Shown: positions 48,111 through 59,262 of the stretch, in pieces
How the letters are laid out: every line of letters starts with the position of its first letter
Numbering within the stretch: position 1 is the first letter of the stretch
DNA from: Xestospongia muta
Lineage: Eukaryota; Porifera; Demospongiae; Haplosclerida; Petrosiidae
Assembly (NCBI GenBank): GCA_963693285.1
Contig: OY848917.1
Location: 8,308,192 to 8,372,191 of the forward strand
Direction: 5' to 3'
Length of the DNA: 64,000 nucleotides
Notes under the pieces: generated by a model
Database searches by the model: none
What the model saw: the letters and a program-made list of their open reading frames with translations, nothing else
What the model was told of the DNA's origin: nothing
Made by a program: the position numbers and the translations under genes

Positions 48111-48864
48111 GTTGATATGAGAGAATATGAAGAGTATTTTCACTTTTGGAACATATTCATGACAGCTGGAGAGCAAGAGAAACAGTTGAACTCACAGGTA
48201 TATGAATGTTATAAATTATATTCATGTGTTATTGGTATAGGCAAGACAGCATTACCTTTCACTAATGAGCACAACAGTGAAAGTAGTAACACTATAAATT
48301 GTAACATTAGTTTGAAAATTACAGGTAAATTAATATATAATATTAGGTGGGTGTCGCCACAGCTTAAGAATTGACAAACTCAGAATATCAGTAAGCAGAT
48401 GCTGCTCTCAGAAGATTATCTTGTTAAAGGCATAAATTTAACAAGAGATAGTGAGACAAATGTTAATATTTTACTTAGTTTTTTACTGAATATGCTTTGC
48501 TAAAAATGCACAATGACAAGGAAAAAGGTATATGTATCATTAATTTTTAGGTTAATGTCATCGAGCACTCGTGGTTATTTTAGAGTGGTTTGTTGATCAT
48601 GATGTTGCAGAATCAGCAATGAGTGGTTACCTTATTAGGGAAGATGTTGAAGTTCAGCCAGAAACAATATATAGTTTGTGTTTGGATGAGAATGTACATA
48701 TTGAAAGTTGCCACCACAAGTACTTTTCCCATGATGCTTGGATCAGTGTTCAAGCAGTTATTGAGGTTTTAAGAAGTAATCCTGTTTGGTATTATGGTCT
48801 GTGCTTAAAGCTTATCAATGATGAGTCAGAAAGTTCTGTTATGTGTGACTCTTGTTTAACCTAG
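48111..48864 (+). pseudogene. Fragmentary PHD-type protein, possibly mobile-element derived
   Basis: Exon-like 48,111-48,197 (acceptor ATCAGAG, donor CACAG|GTATAT) reads VDMREYEEYFHFWNIFMTAG and on. A second spliced-looking piece lies at ~48,242-48,325. A longer open block (48,571-48,864) ends NPVWYYGLCLKLINDESESS then VMCDSCLT-stop. The last part resembles the start of a PHD-like zinc finger common in transposon-linked proteins (WYCGxC ... CDxC), with the first Cys replaced by Tyr and the second half missing. It lies immediately right of the TTAA element. The protein family is not identified. Confidence 0.4.
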
Positions 48865-49042
48865 AATCACTTCCATTGTTTCCATTTAAAGTCTTTTCCA
48901 AAGACAAGGATTTGGTTTTGCTGGTCATGTTATGTTTGATTATTGATTACTCTGTTTCCATTTTTTTATCTATATTCGTCTATTCACAATTATCATCTAT
49001 CATTCTATACTTATTATCTTATTATCTTATTATCTTATTATT

Positions 49043-49102
49043 AACCTCGCTGTGCGTGGGCGCATAGCGAGGGTACTGTAGTCTGTTTGTGTGTGTGTGT
49101 GT

Positions 49103-49141
<39 letters not shown>

Positions 49142-49897
49142 TGCACTGCCTGTTTTTTTTGAACTGCTATAACTTGGCAACCGAAGCATTAGCAGCTACC
49201 AACGTTTAGCAACGAATAGAAAAACATGTGGACTTTACAACAGTAGTATCAAGAACATCGTCAAGGAAAACAGAAGCTTAAAACTCGCAAAAGAATTTTC
49301 AGCCTGCAGAGGTCAAGTGCCGTTTCTCGAAAAGTAAAAAACTTAACGTGGAGATTTTTTAGTATGTTGTAAACAATCTCAGAGGAATACGGATCAGCAA
49401 GATAGAAGGCCGTTGGTCGAAGTAATCGTTAGAAAAGTTCTGAAAAATGTTTTGTGGACTTGGAGCAAAGTAACGCATTCAGGAAACGTCTCCAAGCACT
49501 GAGAAGACTGCTACTAATAGATAATATATTGATTTATATTTGTACTACGGGACGTTTCCAAAGAACGTTTCATCTTCAAGTTACAATAAATTTTATATAT
49601 GAAATATTGATACATTTTAAAGGGTCATGTAAAGACTCAGAGAAACTTTTCATCACGAAATTAGCACTTAATCTTGCTTGGCAATTGAATGATACTATCA
49701 CTTACTCAGTTACTGCTTCACAAACATGGCAAAGCTAGAAATCAAGCAACAATTAATGAGCATATACAGAATGACAAAATTACCATTTTATAACCACACC
49801 TTCTGGAATGTTAATAAATTTTCTTGCAATAACAACATCATAGCTGGGCCTAAGCTGGCATAGAATTTATAAATAACTTAGAAACTACAGCGAGGTT
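49043..49897. mobile_element. Non-autonomous terminal-inverted-repeat element with (GT)n
   Basis: Termini AACCTCGCTGT (49,043-49,053) and ACAGCGAGGTT (49,887-49,897) are exact inverse complements. The left end also forms its own hairpin (CTCGCTGTGCG / CGCATAGCGAG). A (GT)n microsatellite follows at ~49,088-49,140. No transposase is encoded; the 94-codon frame at 49,454 is not conserved in character. No clear target duplication was seen. A fragment of the same family occurs at ~24,572-24,630. Confidence 0.65.
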
Positions 49898-51563
49898 CGG
49901 CACTTTAGTGCCTTTCATTCTTAATTGTGTTCATATATCTATGCCCATGCATTGGGTGTGGTTTCACATTTTAAATGTGTGGTTCAATAACTGGAATTAT
50001 AGTCTTGAATTACGCGTACGGTTAACTGGACCTATAGTTACTGCCATTCTTAAAACATCTCTGTTTACACTAGGCTTCCACAGGACCCTCTCCAGTAAAT
50101 GCTTACATCTGCTGAAGCACTGCTACTTGTCTTATAAGAAATAAATCTTACATGGCAAGTATCGGCCTGATGAAAAATATCATATTGTTCATAAATGTGC
50201 TCAACTTTTTCTGTTGTATAAAGCTGTTTGTATACATTAAAAAGCCAAGAAACATCATTTGAAGGTAAAAGCTTTTCATAAACATTTGAAGTGATGTAAT
50301 ATCAAAACAAGCTGTGTGCTTCATTGATTAGGTTATATTCACACTTACTATTATTATGGAAGTGGTTAAATTAAGGAATACTAGCACATATGGATAATAA
50401 AGCACCTTGATAATAGAAGTGGAGTGTCCTTGAAAAATTAAGCTGTATCTTCAAGTTTTCAACTAGCTGTGAAGAACATCAATAGGTCTTGCCATTGCAT
50501 TGAAGAACATTTTTAAATTTTGAATAACTTGAATTTCAGGATATTGATGCAATTTTTTTGGAAATTTTCTAGAATACTGTCATATCTTTCAAATGTAAAG
50601 CACCATGTAGAATAAAATGGTCCATGTTAACTTATGCATTTACACAAATAATATGCATGTTTGGAGTACATTTAGCTGTTCAATAGATTGATTGAAAGTT
50701 GTACAGATCTAGAATTTTTGTAGGAATTTATCAGCCTTTTGAACATCTTCAGTAGTAATGTATGGTTATAACAAGAGCTAATATGCACTCATAAAAGGTA
50801 TACGACACCCATAGTGAGGTTTAGAAAGCATTACAGGCAGCAAATACAAAGTATATACATGTCCAATTTCACCATTGGCCAGCTGTAAAACCACTGAAAA
50901 CTTTGTTAGGAACTCGACTAATAAAAAGCAGGCTCTTGCATTTTATTTGCATAAATTTGAATTATTTTAAAATCACTGTAATTGCAATTGCAAGAACGTG
51001 TATATTTTTCCAATGCTAACCAATGTTTTTGCAGTGCCTAGTAATAAATTGTACATGGCATCAATGATATAATCATTAAAGTATTGAAGACACACCAATT
51101 CTTGATATTGTACTCTATAGACTAAAGTATCTATCACATAACCCATGGACTACATACAACACAAGTTACTAAGTTATTTTTCTTGCATTAGCCATTATCA
51201 TCAGTTAATCATCCTGTAGAGAATTACATCATAGATGGATTACTGTGATTAACATGATATTCATATTTATGTAACATTTATGTCACTTGTAAATGACAAA
51301 TTTGTTGCATTTTATTTATCCAAATATGTTCACTAATATACAATACATAAACAAAATGATGCATGTTGTCTTATAACATCTTAATAACATAACCACCTAC
51401 ACACATGACTACATGAATGCATGTCCTTTACTTAGTACTTTAAAATGTAAAATTATGAATTTTAACTTTATGACTGATACACTTTTTCCTTCCAGTAGAA
51501 TCTTTATCTAACTGTGATCACGTTACAAATGATAAAATTTCATCAATTTCTTTTCCTTGACAG
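49898..51563. other. Intergenic DNA, nothing recognised
   Basis: AT-rich sequence without a supported gene or repeat. Confidence 0.35.
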
Positions 51564-51742
51564 TTTATTGCTATTGTAAACAACCCGACAGTTGTAATAT
51601 GATTGTCTGTGACTTCTCTAATTATAGTATCAAGTGGTTTGACTTATCATGTTTAAACATAAAATCAGTATCAAAAGGTAAATGGTACTGTCCTGAGTGT
51701 AAAAATTATCCAAAGGAAGACACCCATCAAAGACTTTATTAA
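51564..51742 (+). CDS. PHD-finger exon with lost zinc ligands
   Basis: After an acceptor (CTTGACAG at 51,563) the exon encodes VYCYCKQPDSCNMIVCD, WFDLSC and GKWYCPEC, followed by a short tail and TAA. The spacing is that of an ING-like PHD finger, which reads histone H3 tails. Two ligand positions are substituted: the Cys expected in the SxCxIxW segment is Tyr, and the His of WFH is Asp. Each differs from a ligand codon by one base. The finger is probably non-functional. It may be the last exon of the remnant starting at 48,111, or a separate relic. Confidence 0.5.
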
Positions 51743-52203
51743 AAAATCTTTCCAATTAATTGTAATTATAGTTTCCACATAATATCGAACATAATATCAA
51801 ACAGATCATCAATCGTTGATTTTTTGTGGGTTATTTTAGCTATTGTTATTGTATGCAGTTAGTGTAATTGTGGGTAAAATCCACAGGTTAGAGTTCAAGC
51901 CTCAGTTCAACAATGGTATATTTTTCTTACAAAAGAATGAATCAGAATATATATACAGTTGGGTTATATATAGCAAGTTGACGGAATGTTCTGGAAACAA
52001 TGATCACACAAATAAATAAACAATTTTAGAGATAAGTTATATAATACAGTAAAAATAAACAGTCTTAGAGATAAAGTAACACACTACATACATACACACA
52101 TACAGTACACCATTCACCTCTAGTTTTTGTGTCCTCACAAAAAATCAGTGGCAAAGTAACAAAGTCAGTGAGTAATATAATTTCGTTAATGCACTGGGGG
52201 TTG
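51743..52203. other. Intergenic DNA left of the Gypsy remnant
   Basis: No gene. The 3' LTR of the neighbouring retrotransposon would be expected here. Only a ~18-bp similarity (ATAAAGTAACACACTACA, ending 52,088) to the right LTR end was seen. Confidence 0.35.
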
Positions 52204-54656
52204 TCAATTACATTGTGGTCTTTCTGTCCCAATGGATAGTTCATCTGATGAGGTTGTGTATCCTCCAGCTGATCTAGTTTCTTGTTGGTTTGCAATGACT
52301 TCCGCATATGTTAGTTTTGACATTGGGGTGGCTGGTGGAGAAGTTGGGTTAGGACAAGCTGTTTCACTTCCCCTCTTTTGCAGGGCAGGTGTAGGTTGCT
52401 TCACGCTGGCTTTGCCCTGTGGCTCACCGTAGCAGAGCTTCAGTCTGTTGCTATTCACAACTAATGTCTTTGGAGATCCAATCTTTTTGTATCTGATAGG
52501 TCACAACACCAACCCTGTCAATTATCGTGTAAGGGCCACACCACAACAAAGACAGTTTCCTTGTTCTTTCCTGCTTCACAGCAGGGACATAGACCCAAAC
52601 TCTGTCTTCTACAGTAAGGTTGCTGCCAGCGACTTTCTTATCATATTTTGATTTGTTCCTTTGGTCTGCTTTGTTCAGTTTCCATCTTACATCATTGTAT
52701 ACTCCTTTTAGTGAACGGTTCATATCTTCTACAAAGTCAAGAACTTCTTTCTCCTCTCCTTTTCTTGGTAAGGGAACCCTGCCTAGCATTACATCTACTG
52801 AAGATTTGCTGATTGTCCAAAATTAACTTGATAAGGAGAATAACCTGTAGACTCATAGAGGGCAATAACACCTTGGGGATATGTAGATCCCAATTTTTTG
52901 GTTCTCCTTCACTAACTTGGCTAGTATTGCTTCCAAGGTATGATTAAAGCATTTGACTTGTCCATTCCCTTGCGGGTGATATGCTGTGGTTTGTGTATGT
53001 TCAATTCCTAGACTTCTGCAGTGAAATGAAATGACTTGACTTGTCAAGTTTGCTCCTTGGTCACTATGAAGGCTTGAAGGTATTCCATATTGACAAATAA
53101 ATTCATTAACCACCACTGTAGCCAAGGTTTCTGTGTCTGTTGTCTGAAGGGCAAAGGCTTCAATCCACTTGCTGAAAAAATCAGTCATAACTAAGATGTA
53201 CTTTTTTCCCTTTGAAGAGGTGGGTAAAGGTCCCATAATATCCTAGGATATCTTATCAAATGGGAAGCTTTAATAGTTTCAAGTGGCGCTTGTAGTTTGG
53301 GTTATGGAGGATTATGTTCCTGGCATTGTGGGCATTCTCATTCCCATTTGTCAATATCTGGCTTGTACCCAGCCAGTAGAATCACTCATTCAAACTCTCG
53401 GTTGTTTTCCGTAAACTGAGATGACCTGCATTGTGGTGGAGCTGTTGTAGGTCTGTTGCTCTCATATTACTGGTGATCACTAGTTGTGGTTTGGCCGTGG
53501 AGGAGGAGGAGGAGGATTGAAATTTCTGGCACAAAAGTCCAATATGGATGAAGGTTTTATTTAGTTCAGGGGTAAACTTGCAGGTAGTGTTTTTCCCCTT
53601 CTTCAAGTGCTTTGATCTACTGGTGCAAGCCGCTTGTCAGCAAGCAGGGTCCTTCTCATATTGTCTGGATCTATGTCCAATTGATGTATTGTGGCAACTG
53701 TGTTCTCTGTAAAGGGTTGCCTGGACATGGTATCAGCATTACCATGACTTCTTCCTGGTTTGTTCTCAAACTGAAAATTGAATTGTTGTAGGAAAATCAT
53801 CATCCACCTTGAGAGACATCCTCCAATGTCTTTCAGACCTTTTAGTGATGTCAGGGGATTATGGTCAGTAACCAGCTATATTTATATATTTCCTATAATT
53901 GTTATTGTATGTAGTGTACTTTTTAGTTTGATCTACCTATACATCTCCATCAAAGGCACAACAGGATTAGCAAGAACAACACAATTAGTGTTGATGGTAC
54001 ATTGTTTGTCCTTTGACTATTGATGGGGGTATTAAGTTGACTTCATCTTGTGGCTTGGTGTCGTGAAGCTCAAACTGTATCGACTTCAGTGTTGGAGGTG
54101 GATCATTCCTTCTATTGCTCCTTAATTGCTTTCCTCTGCCTAACAGCCTTCTTAGCTGAGTCTAAAGTTAGTTTGGGGTCCAATTGAAGACTTTCTGCTA
54201 AGTTTGTATCCCTGATCCCTACAATCAGCCTGTCTCGAATCATCTTGAACTTCATATTGCCATACTCGCAATCCTCTGCAAGTTTGTATAGGGCCATGAT
54301 ATATTCGTCTGCTGACTCTCCGGGTGCGTGATTTCGTCAGTTAAATCAGGCTCTTTCGAAAATGACATTCTTTCGCACATGGAAGAACTCAAATTTCTCG
54401 ATCACTGAATCGTATGTCTGTTGTTGTTGTTGTTGTTGTTCACCCCTTTGGTCTTTCTTCCTCAGCAATACTGAAGCCAGGACCTCCTCTGACTCCTCTC
54501 CCATACAGCAGAAGGGTGTTGATCTGTCTGGTCTGATCAGCTTGATCCAATTTTGATGAGCTTCTAAACTGTTCAAACCGACGTTTCCGTTAATGGCCAA
54601 TCTTCTGGTTTCTGAACGTTGAAGGGTTTAGGAGAGGTTAAACTGTAATCATCCAT
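52204..54656 (-). mobile_element. Ty3/Gypsy LTR retrotransposon, internally deleted
   Basis: Read leftwards from 54,656. Gag: MDDYSLTSPKPFNVQKPEDW, CMGEESEEVL, KNVIFERA, CEYGNMKFKMIRDRLIVGI; frame changes occur and an in-frame (CAA)n Gln tract lies near 54,425. At ~53,990-53,876 gag is joined to the RNase H end (VTDHNPLTSLKGL, RSHGNADTMSRQP), so protease and most reverse transcriptase are deleted. Then the integrase zinc-binding part (LHHNAGHLS, CPQCQ), the core (VMTDFFSKWIEA; LHSDQGANLT; YHPQGNGQVKCFNHTL) and a C-terminal part to 52,204. The catalytic Glu is Lys in QVKCF. Further stops lie at ~53,270-53,380 and a frameshift at ~52,490. It is an inactive relic. Confidence 0.9.
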
Positions 54657-54695
54657 ATCTTCTCTATAGTTTCGTCAATCCCACCATTGCCACCA

Positions 54696-55021
54696 TGTAG
54701 TATTATTTACTTTAGAGTGTCAGAACTGAACTTAATTAGAACCTCAACTGCTTATATATATTAGTACATAATGAAGACTATTCTAGAAAAACCCTACGCA
54801 AAACATGGCTTAGAATAGTCTAGAAAATAATTAGCACATACTAAATTGACATAAATGTCATTATCACATTAAGAGTTATTCCACAAATGCCTAACATTAT
54901 CTATCATTGATTGCATAAACTAAACAAGTCTTACAATCCTCCTACCTATTTTATTCTAAATATTTAATAAGTCCTAATGCAGTGGCAGCATGATAATTCC
55001 AAATAAACTAACATCACTACA
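54696..55021 (-). repeat. 5' LTR of the Gypsy element
   Basis: A 326-bp segment starting TGTAGT and ending ACTACA, the perfect short inverted ends typical of LTRs. It lies 40 bp from the gag start. On the minus strand it is followed directly by TGGTGGCAATGGTGGG (54,695-54,680), in the place and with the TGG start of a tRNA primer-binding site. No well-matching second LTR was found on the left side. Confidence 0.7.
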
Positions 55022-55364
55022 ACACTGTGGAGAGGATTCTGCACTTTAGTAATTTAAGTTATTAATGATCATTGCTGTGATTTGTAATGATGTGTCACAA
55101 TTGTTTCAATATAAATGTTAGTTCCTCTCTTGAGATGGTTAGTAGACTGTGGGTGCATGAATTCACTTCCTACTACATGACTGAGATATTCTTCATGTTA
55201 CTACAGAATGTGTTATAGAGACATTCCATAGTAATTATCTTTAATTTCTTTGTTTAATTAACAAAAGTAATCCATAACTTCCTTGCATATATATCCATGA
55301 CACTGTGTGAACTGTCGATGTATGATCAGTACTGATATCAGTCTGCTGATCCAGACTGACAATC

Positions 55365-56414
55365 ATGTCTTGTAAGCTGTCATTAATCTTTTTTGTCATT
55401 CTTTTTCTTACTTGCTATACCATAGAAGGTTCCTCTCATTGTATGACTGATTGCAACAGTTTTGGCCAAAGATCATTCACTGCTTATGACGGCTTGTGCT
55501 GTTCACCATCAAACAAAGGAGATATTATTCGTGTCACTAAAGATAATGGTCGCACTGGTTATGTAGTATGTCCAGATACTATACCAAAATGGTGTTTTGA
55601 ATTCAAAACTTGTTATGACATACTGCAGACAGATCGAGATGCTCCCTCTGGCTATTACAACATAACAGTCAAAAGTAGCTTAGTTGAAGTGTATTGTGAT
55701 GTGGATGGTAATAACTGTGATGGAGAGGGAGGCTGGACTAGAGTAGCATTCATTAACATGAGTAAGCCTGGGGCATCCTGTCCTCCTAGACTAGAAGAAT
55801 ATGACAACATCACTAATGGCAGATTATTTTGTTGGATAAATAATGAACACTACTATCATTTTGGTTGTAACTCTACCTTCTTTCCTACTTATGATGTCAA
55901 CTATACAAAGGTATGTGGTTGTGTTAGAGGATACCAGTATGGATATCCTTATGGTTTTTATTGCAACTTAAACAACTGTAACTGGTTTGATCCTCCAATA
56001 AAAACATATGGAGTGACTCTTACTTACAGTATTAATCCTCGTAAACATATTTGGACTTATGCTGGTGGCCATTATGAACAAGGAACAAGATCAAATGATT
56101 GTCCCTGCAATAAAGGCAGTCAATTTCAGAACCGTTATATACCATTTGTTGGTAGTGATTATTACTGTGAATCAGGACGTAGTGTTGGTGAACATGGTAA
56201 CATTTTGTATGCCAATGATCCCCTCTGGGATGGTCAGGATTGTCATGGACTTGAATCTACCTGTTGTACATCTTTTAAGATGCCATGGTTTGTGAAGACA
56301 CTAAATGAAACAGTTAGTGAAGACATTGAATTGACTACATGTGGTTGGAACTACAATTATTTGACATATGTCGAAGGGACTCCTCTTGACCTTATTGAAC
56401 TTTATATTAAATAA
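55365..56414 (+). CDS. Secreted fibrinogen-related (FReD-like) protein
   Basis: A single-exon 349-residue protein. Residues 1-23 are a signal peptide. A short Cys-rich region follows (CMTDC, LCCSPS), then a fibrinogen-like domain from about residue 83: CYDILQTDRDAPSGYYNI, VYCDVDG, GGWTRVAF, CGCVRGYQYGYP, HIWTYAGG, CPCNKG, FVGSDYYCESG and the calcium-site-like DPLWDGQDC (~286-294), ending IELTTCG and LIELYIK. Such domains in sponges and cnidarians act as extracellular lectin-like recognition proteins; here that role is inferred. Many Asn-X-Ser/Thr sites suggest glycosylation. A TATA-like CATATATAT lies ~80 bp upstream. The frame is intact and is the best preserved gene on the right side of the window. 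Confidence 0.9.
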   Translation: MSCKLSLIFFVILFLTCYTIEGSSHCMTDCNSFGQRSFTAYDGLCCSPSNKGDIIRVTKDNGRTGYVVCPDTIPKWCFEFKTCYDILQTDRDAPSGYYNITVKSSLVEVYCDVDGNNCDGEGGWTRVAFINMSKPGASCPPRLEEYDNITNGRLFCWINNEHYYHFGCNSTFFPTYDVNYTKVCGCVRGYQYGYPYGFYCNLNNCNWFDPPIKTYGVTLTYSINPRKHIWTYAGGHYEQGTRSNDCPCNKGSQFQNRYIPFVGSDYYCESGRSVGEHGNILYANDPLWDGQDCHGLESTCCTSFKMPWFVKTLNETVSEDIELTTCGWNYNYLTYVEGTPLDLIELYIK

Positions 56415-56504
56415 TAAGCTACATATTTTACTGAAATTGCTGCATACATTTACACACTTTTTTATTGAATTGTTCTGATTATCTAATTAGTAATACCGTA
56501 TATT
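56415..56504. terminator. 3' flank of fibrinogen-related gene
   Basis: Short AT-rich 3' flank. No canonical AATAAA is seen within 90 bp of the stop; ATTAAATAATAAG overlaps the stop codon. Left as the presumed UTR. Confidence 0.3.
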
Positions 56505-58490
56505 CTCGAATAGAGGCACTGTCATAGCAATTTTTGTCCTTCAATTTTTATCTAAGACAAGAAATATCGGAAAATTTTTATCCTGCCAAGAAAAAAATTA
56601 TCCTATGACATAAAATAGCTTATTGCTAATTTTTTATCCTATAGGATGAAATGTCTCAACATAACTCTATCCTAGGAGGATATTTTCACAATAATTTTTA
56701 TCCTAAGATAAATATTTCAGACAAAATATTTCAAGACATTTTTTATGCTAAGACTAATGCTCGAAGTAGATATAATATTCTAGGATACTCATCTTAGGCA
56801 AATACACAGCAATTAGTACTAATGATCTTGTTGAATAATGCAAACCTTTTTTAATATAAGATTTTCTGAATACATTTTGTCTTAAAGTAGTAACATGTAA
56901 TTAATATAAAAATATCTAAAAACGTAAAGTCCATAATGACTTCTCAAAAATTACTAGGACAAAAAATAACAGTTTCAACTGTTGCAATACCAACATACAA
57001 CTTTATTGTTATGCACTACATCTGGTATATTCACTTATAAATACTATATGATAGCACTCTTTGCCTGCATCACATTTCATTATCTCTCCTACTTTAGGTA
57101 TCCTGCATGAACAGTATGTGCAATGTGTAAGTGTAGCCAAGAATTTAGTATTTTTTGTTCTACTCATTCTTGTTGGAAAATCTGTAAAGCTACTTTCAGA
57201 CAGACATAAACATAAATAACTTTTCATTTTCTTTTATTCTAAGATGTGATGACTAGGATTGTCTCCTTTGTTTAGAATTGAGATAAATAAAAGAGCAAAC
57301 TACCCACAATTGGTTGATCCAGCTTGTGATTGATAATAACAATAGCTACATAAGTAAAGAACAAGATAAATAATAAGTAATAGTGTAACTGTCCATATTT
57401 GAGAGTGACTACATTCTTTTGTGTTGGAATACACGAAATGGCAGTGTTTGTCTTTTAATACTGTCAGTTTGAGCAGGTCTCATGTTTATGGGGTGCCGTT
57501 TGTGTCAAAATTAGAAAATTAACATGATATATTAAATAAGTCATTATTTATTAAATAACTCTTGATTTACTTCTTATTTATTTAATAAATCATGCATTAA
57601 ATATTAAATATTAAGCATTAAAACTAAATCATAACTTGTTAACTGTGCCATTGAATGCATTCAGTTTGACACAAATGGTGTGCCATACATACTATCACAA
57701 ACATTAACCTTGGCTAACATACTAATAGTTGAAAGAGCAACTCAATGACCACATCCAGTATGCATATGTAAAAGCTGGACAAATTCTGATGTCATATTGA
57801 AAGCCAATGTCAGGTCTAAATTATATTTTAAAAACCACATGTGTGGATGAGCTATGAGGTTAGGTTTTGGGCTACAGTCACTATAATATAGTATATAATA
57901 TAGGTGGTCATTTAGTCAGTCTTCCTTGTCAGAATATGCTCATCATAATTATTTAGACAATCAATCCACCCACTTCTCTTGTACATATTTCATCATCTGT
58001 TAAATAGTATTGTTTTGGTTAACAAAGGGTTAATGCAGGCAAATTACTTGCTTAATAAATGAATTCGCCATCATATACAACTAACTTCTCTGCTTTTTCT
58101 TATTTGCTTTTTTGGTAGCAGTGTATTATTCTGAATATTTTTTCCACAATATACAGATCTAATAGATCAAAGCCATCTCTCTCTGCCTCTGCCATTCTTC
58201 TTAGCTTTCCTTTCAAAAAGTAACATGTTACTTTAAGGTTAACAGCTTTCTTTGATACTTTCCTACATTTTCGAGTTAGTACATTTTTTGTCATTTTATT
58301 GCATTCTTCGACAATGCTAGACTACTTCTAGGTTAAACAATTGGAATCACCCATTTTGGTCTGTAGAAAAAAAATTTACAACAGGAAATAAAAATTTCAG
58401 CAAACGGTTAAAATATTATATTCTAGGACAAAAATGTTCGGGAGGGGACAAATTTTTTTCATGACAACACTCTCGAATTTAGACAAGCTG
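56505..58490. mobile_element. Putative ~2-kb DNA transposon with imperfect inverted ends
   Basis: The left end (ATTCTCGAATAGAGGCACTG, then TCATAGCAATTTTTGTCC) and the right end (reverse complement ATTCGAGAGTGTTGTCAT, then GAAAAAAATTTGTCC) are imperfect inverted repeats. Next to the left end the motif TTTTTATCCT recurs about six times (56,535-56,760), like subterminal transposase-binding repeats. On the minus strand a Cys-rich piece (57,227-57,009; CTYCSCRIPKVGEIMKC, ECYHI) resembles the PHD/SWIM-like tail of transposon-linked proteins. A basic open frame lies at 58,294-58,100. Superfamily unknown. Confidence 0.45.
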
Positions 58491-59262
58491 TAATCTGCCT
58501 GGATCGAAGTAAGTTCTGTCGAAAATAGTGACTACTTTAATTGACAGTGATTTCTTTATTTAAATTACAATATTTACCACACATTCTAGCTTCCATTATT
58601 CTTACATAGCAAACAATGATTTTGAATTGGGCATGACTGATCACACTCTATAATGTCTCTTGAACACTTTGTTAGCTTGTGGCAACTCTCCAGTCTTAAA
58701 ACTTATCAATAATCTACCAAAACAACAGTACAATAAAAATAATTTTAATACAATTCTTTAGAATAAACTATTATAATCTTGTTAAATTGCACCATGACAT
58801 CAGGGAGATTAACAAGAAGTATATATAAAACAAGACATCACACTCACTATTAACATGTATAAATATGTATGACAAAATTTTCATCATTTCTTATCAATGC
58901 ATGTCACTAGTGATAGCGTTAACTATATGAACTTATATCAACAAACACATGTTGCACTAACTTTCTTGTACAACTTCCTATTTTGTATTTTCCAACTAAC
59001 ATTATAATAGACTAAATTTTGCCAAAGATGTATTTATATTATATACACAGGACATGCTTGTACCAAAGATTACAATAAGCAGAAAATGGGACTATGGTTC
59101 TAAAGTAATAACTTTGTTTTTACATCAGCTATTAATATTTTTTAAAAATATCATAACATCAAAATAATAATTGATAGAATATTGTATTCATGAATTTTAT
59201 AAAATAAACTTTACATATTATTATTGGGAAATAAAAACAAGATCATTAATATCATTGTAATA
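58491..59262. other. AT-rich 3' flank of the RhoGAP remnant
   Basis: No feature recognised. Confidence 0.35.

Noticed and set aside
49440..49738. 94-codon frame (MDLEQSNAFRKRLQALRRL)
   Set aside because: It lies wholly within the non-autonomous inverted-repeat element and shows no domain or splice support.
52070..52100. Possible 3' LTR of the Gypsy element (ending CACTACA at 52,088)
   Set aside because: Similarity to the right LTR is limited to about 18 bp, and the next 200 bp do not align by eye, so the second LTR is not supported.
54362..54556. Cys-rich plus-strand frame with a run of cysteines
   Set aside because: Antisense of the (CAA)n polyglutamine tract in the Gypsy gag.
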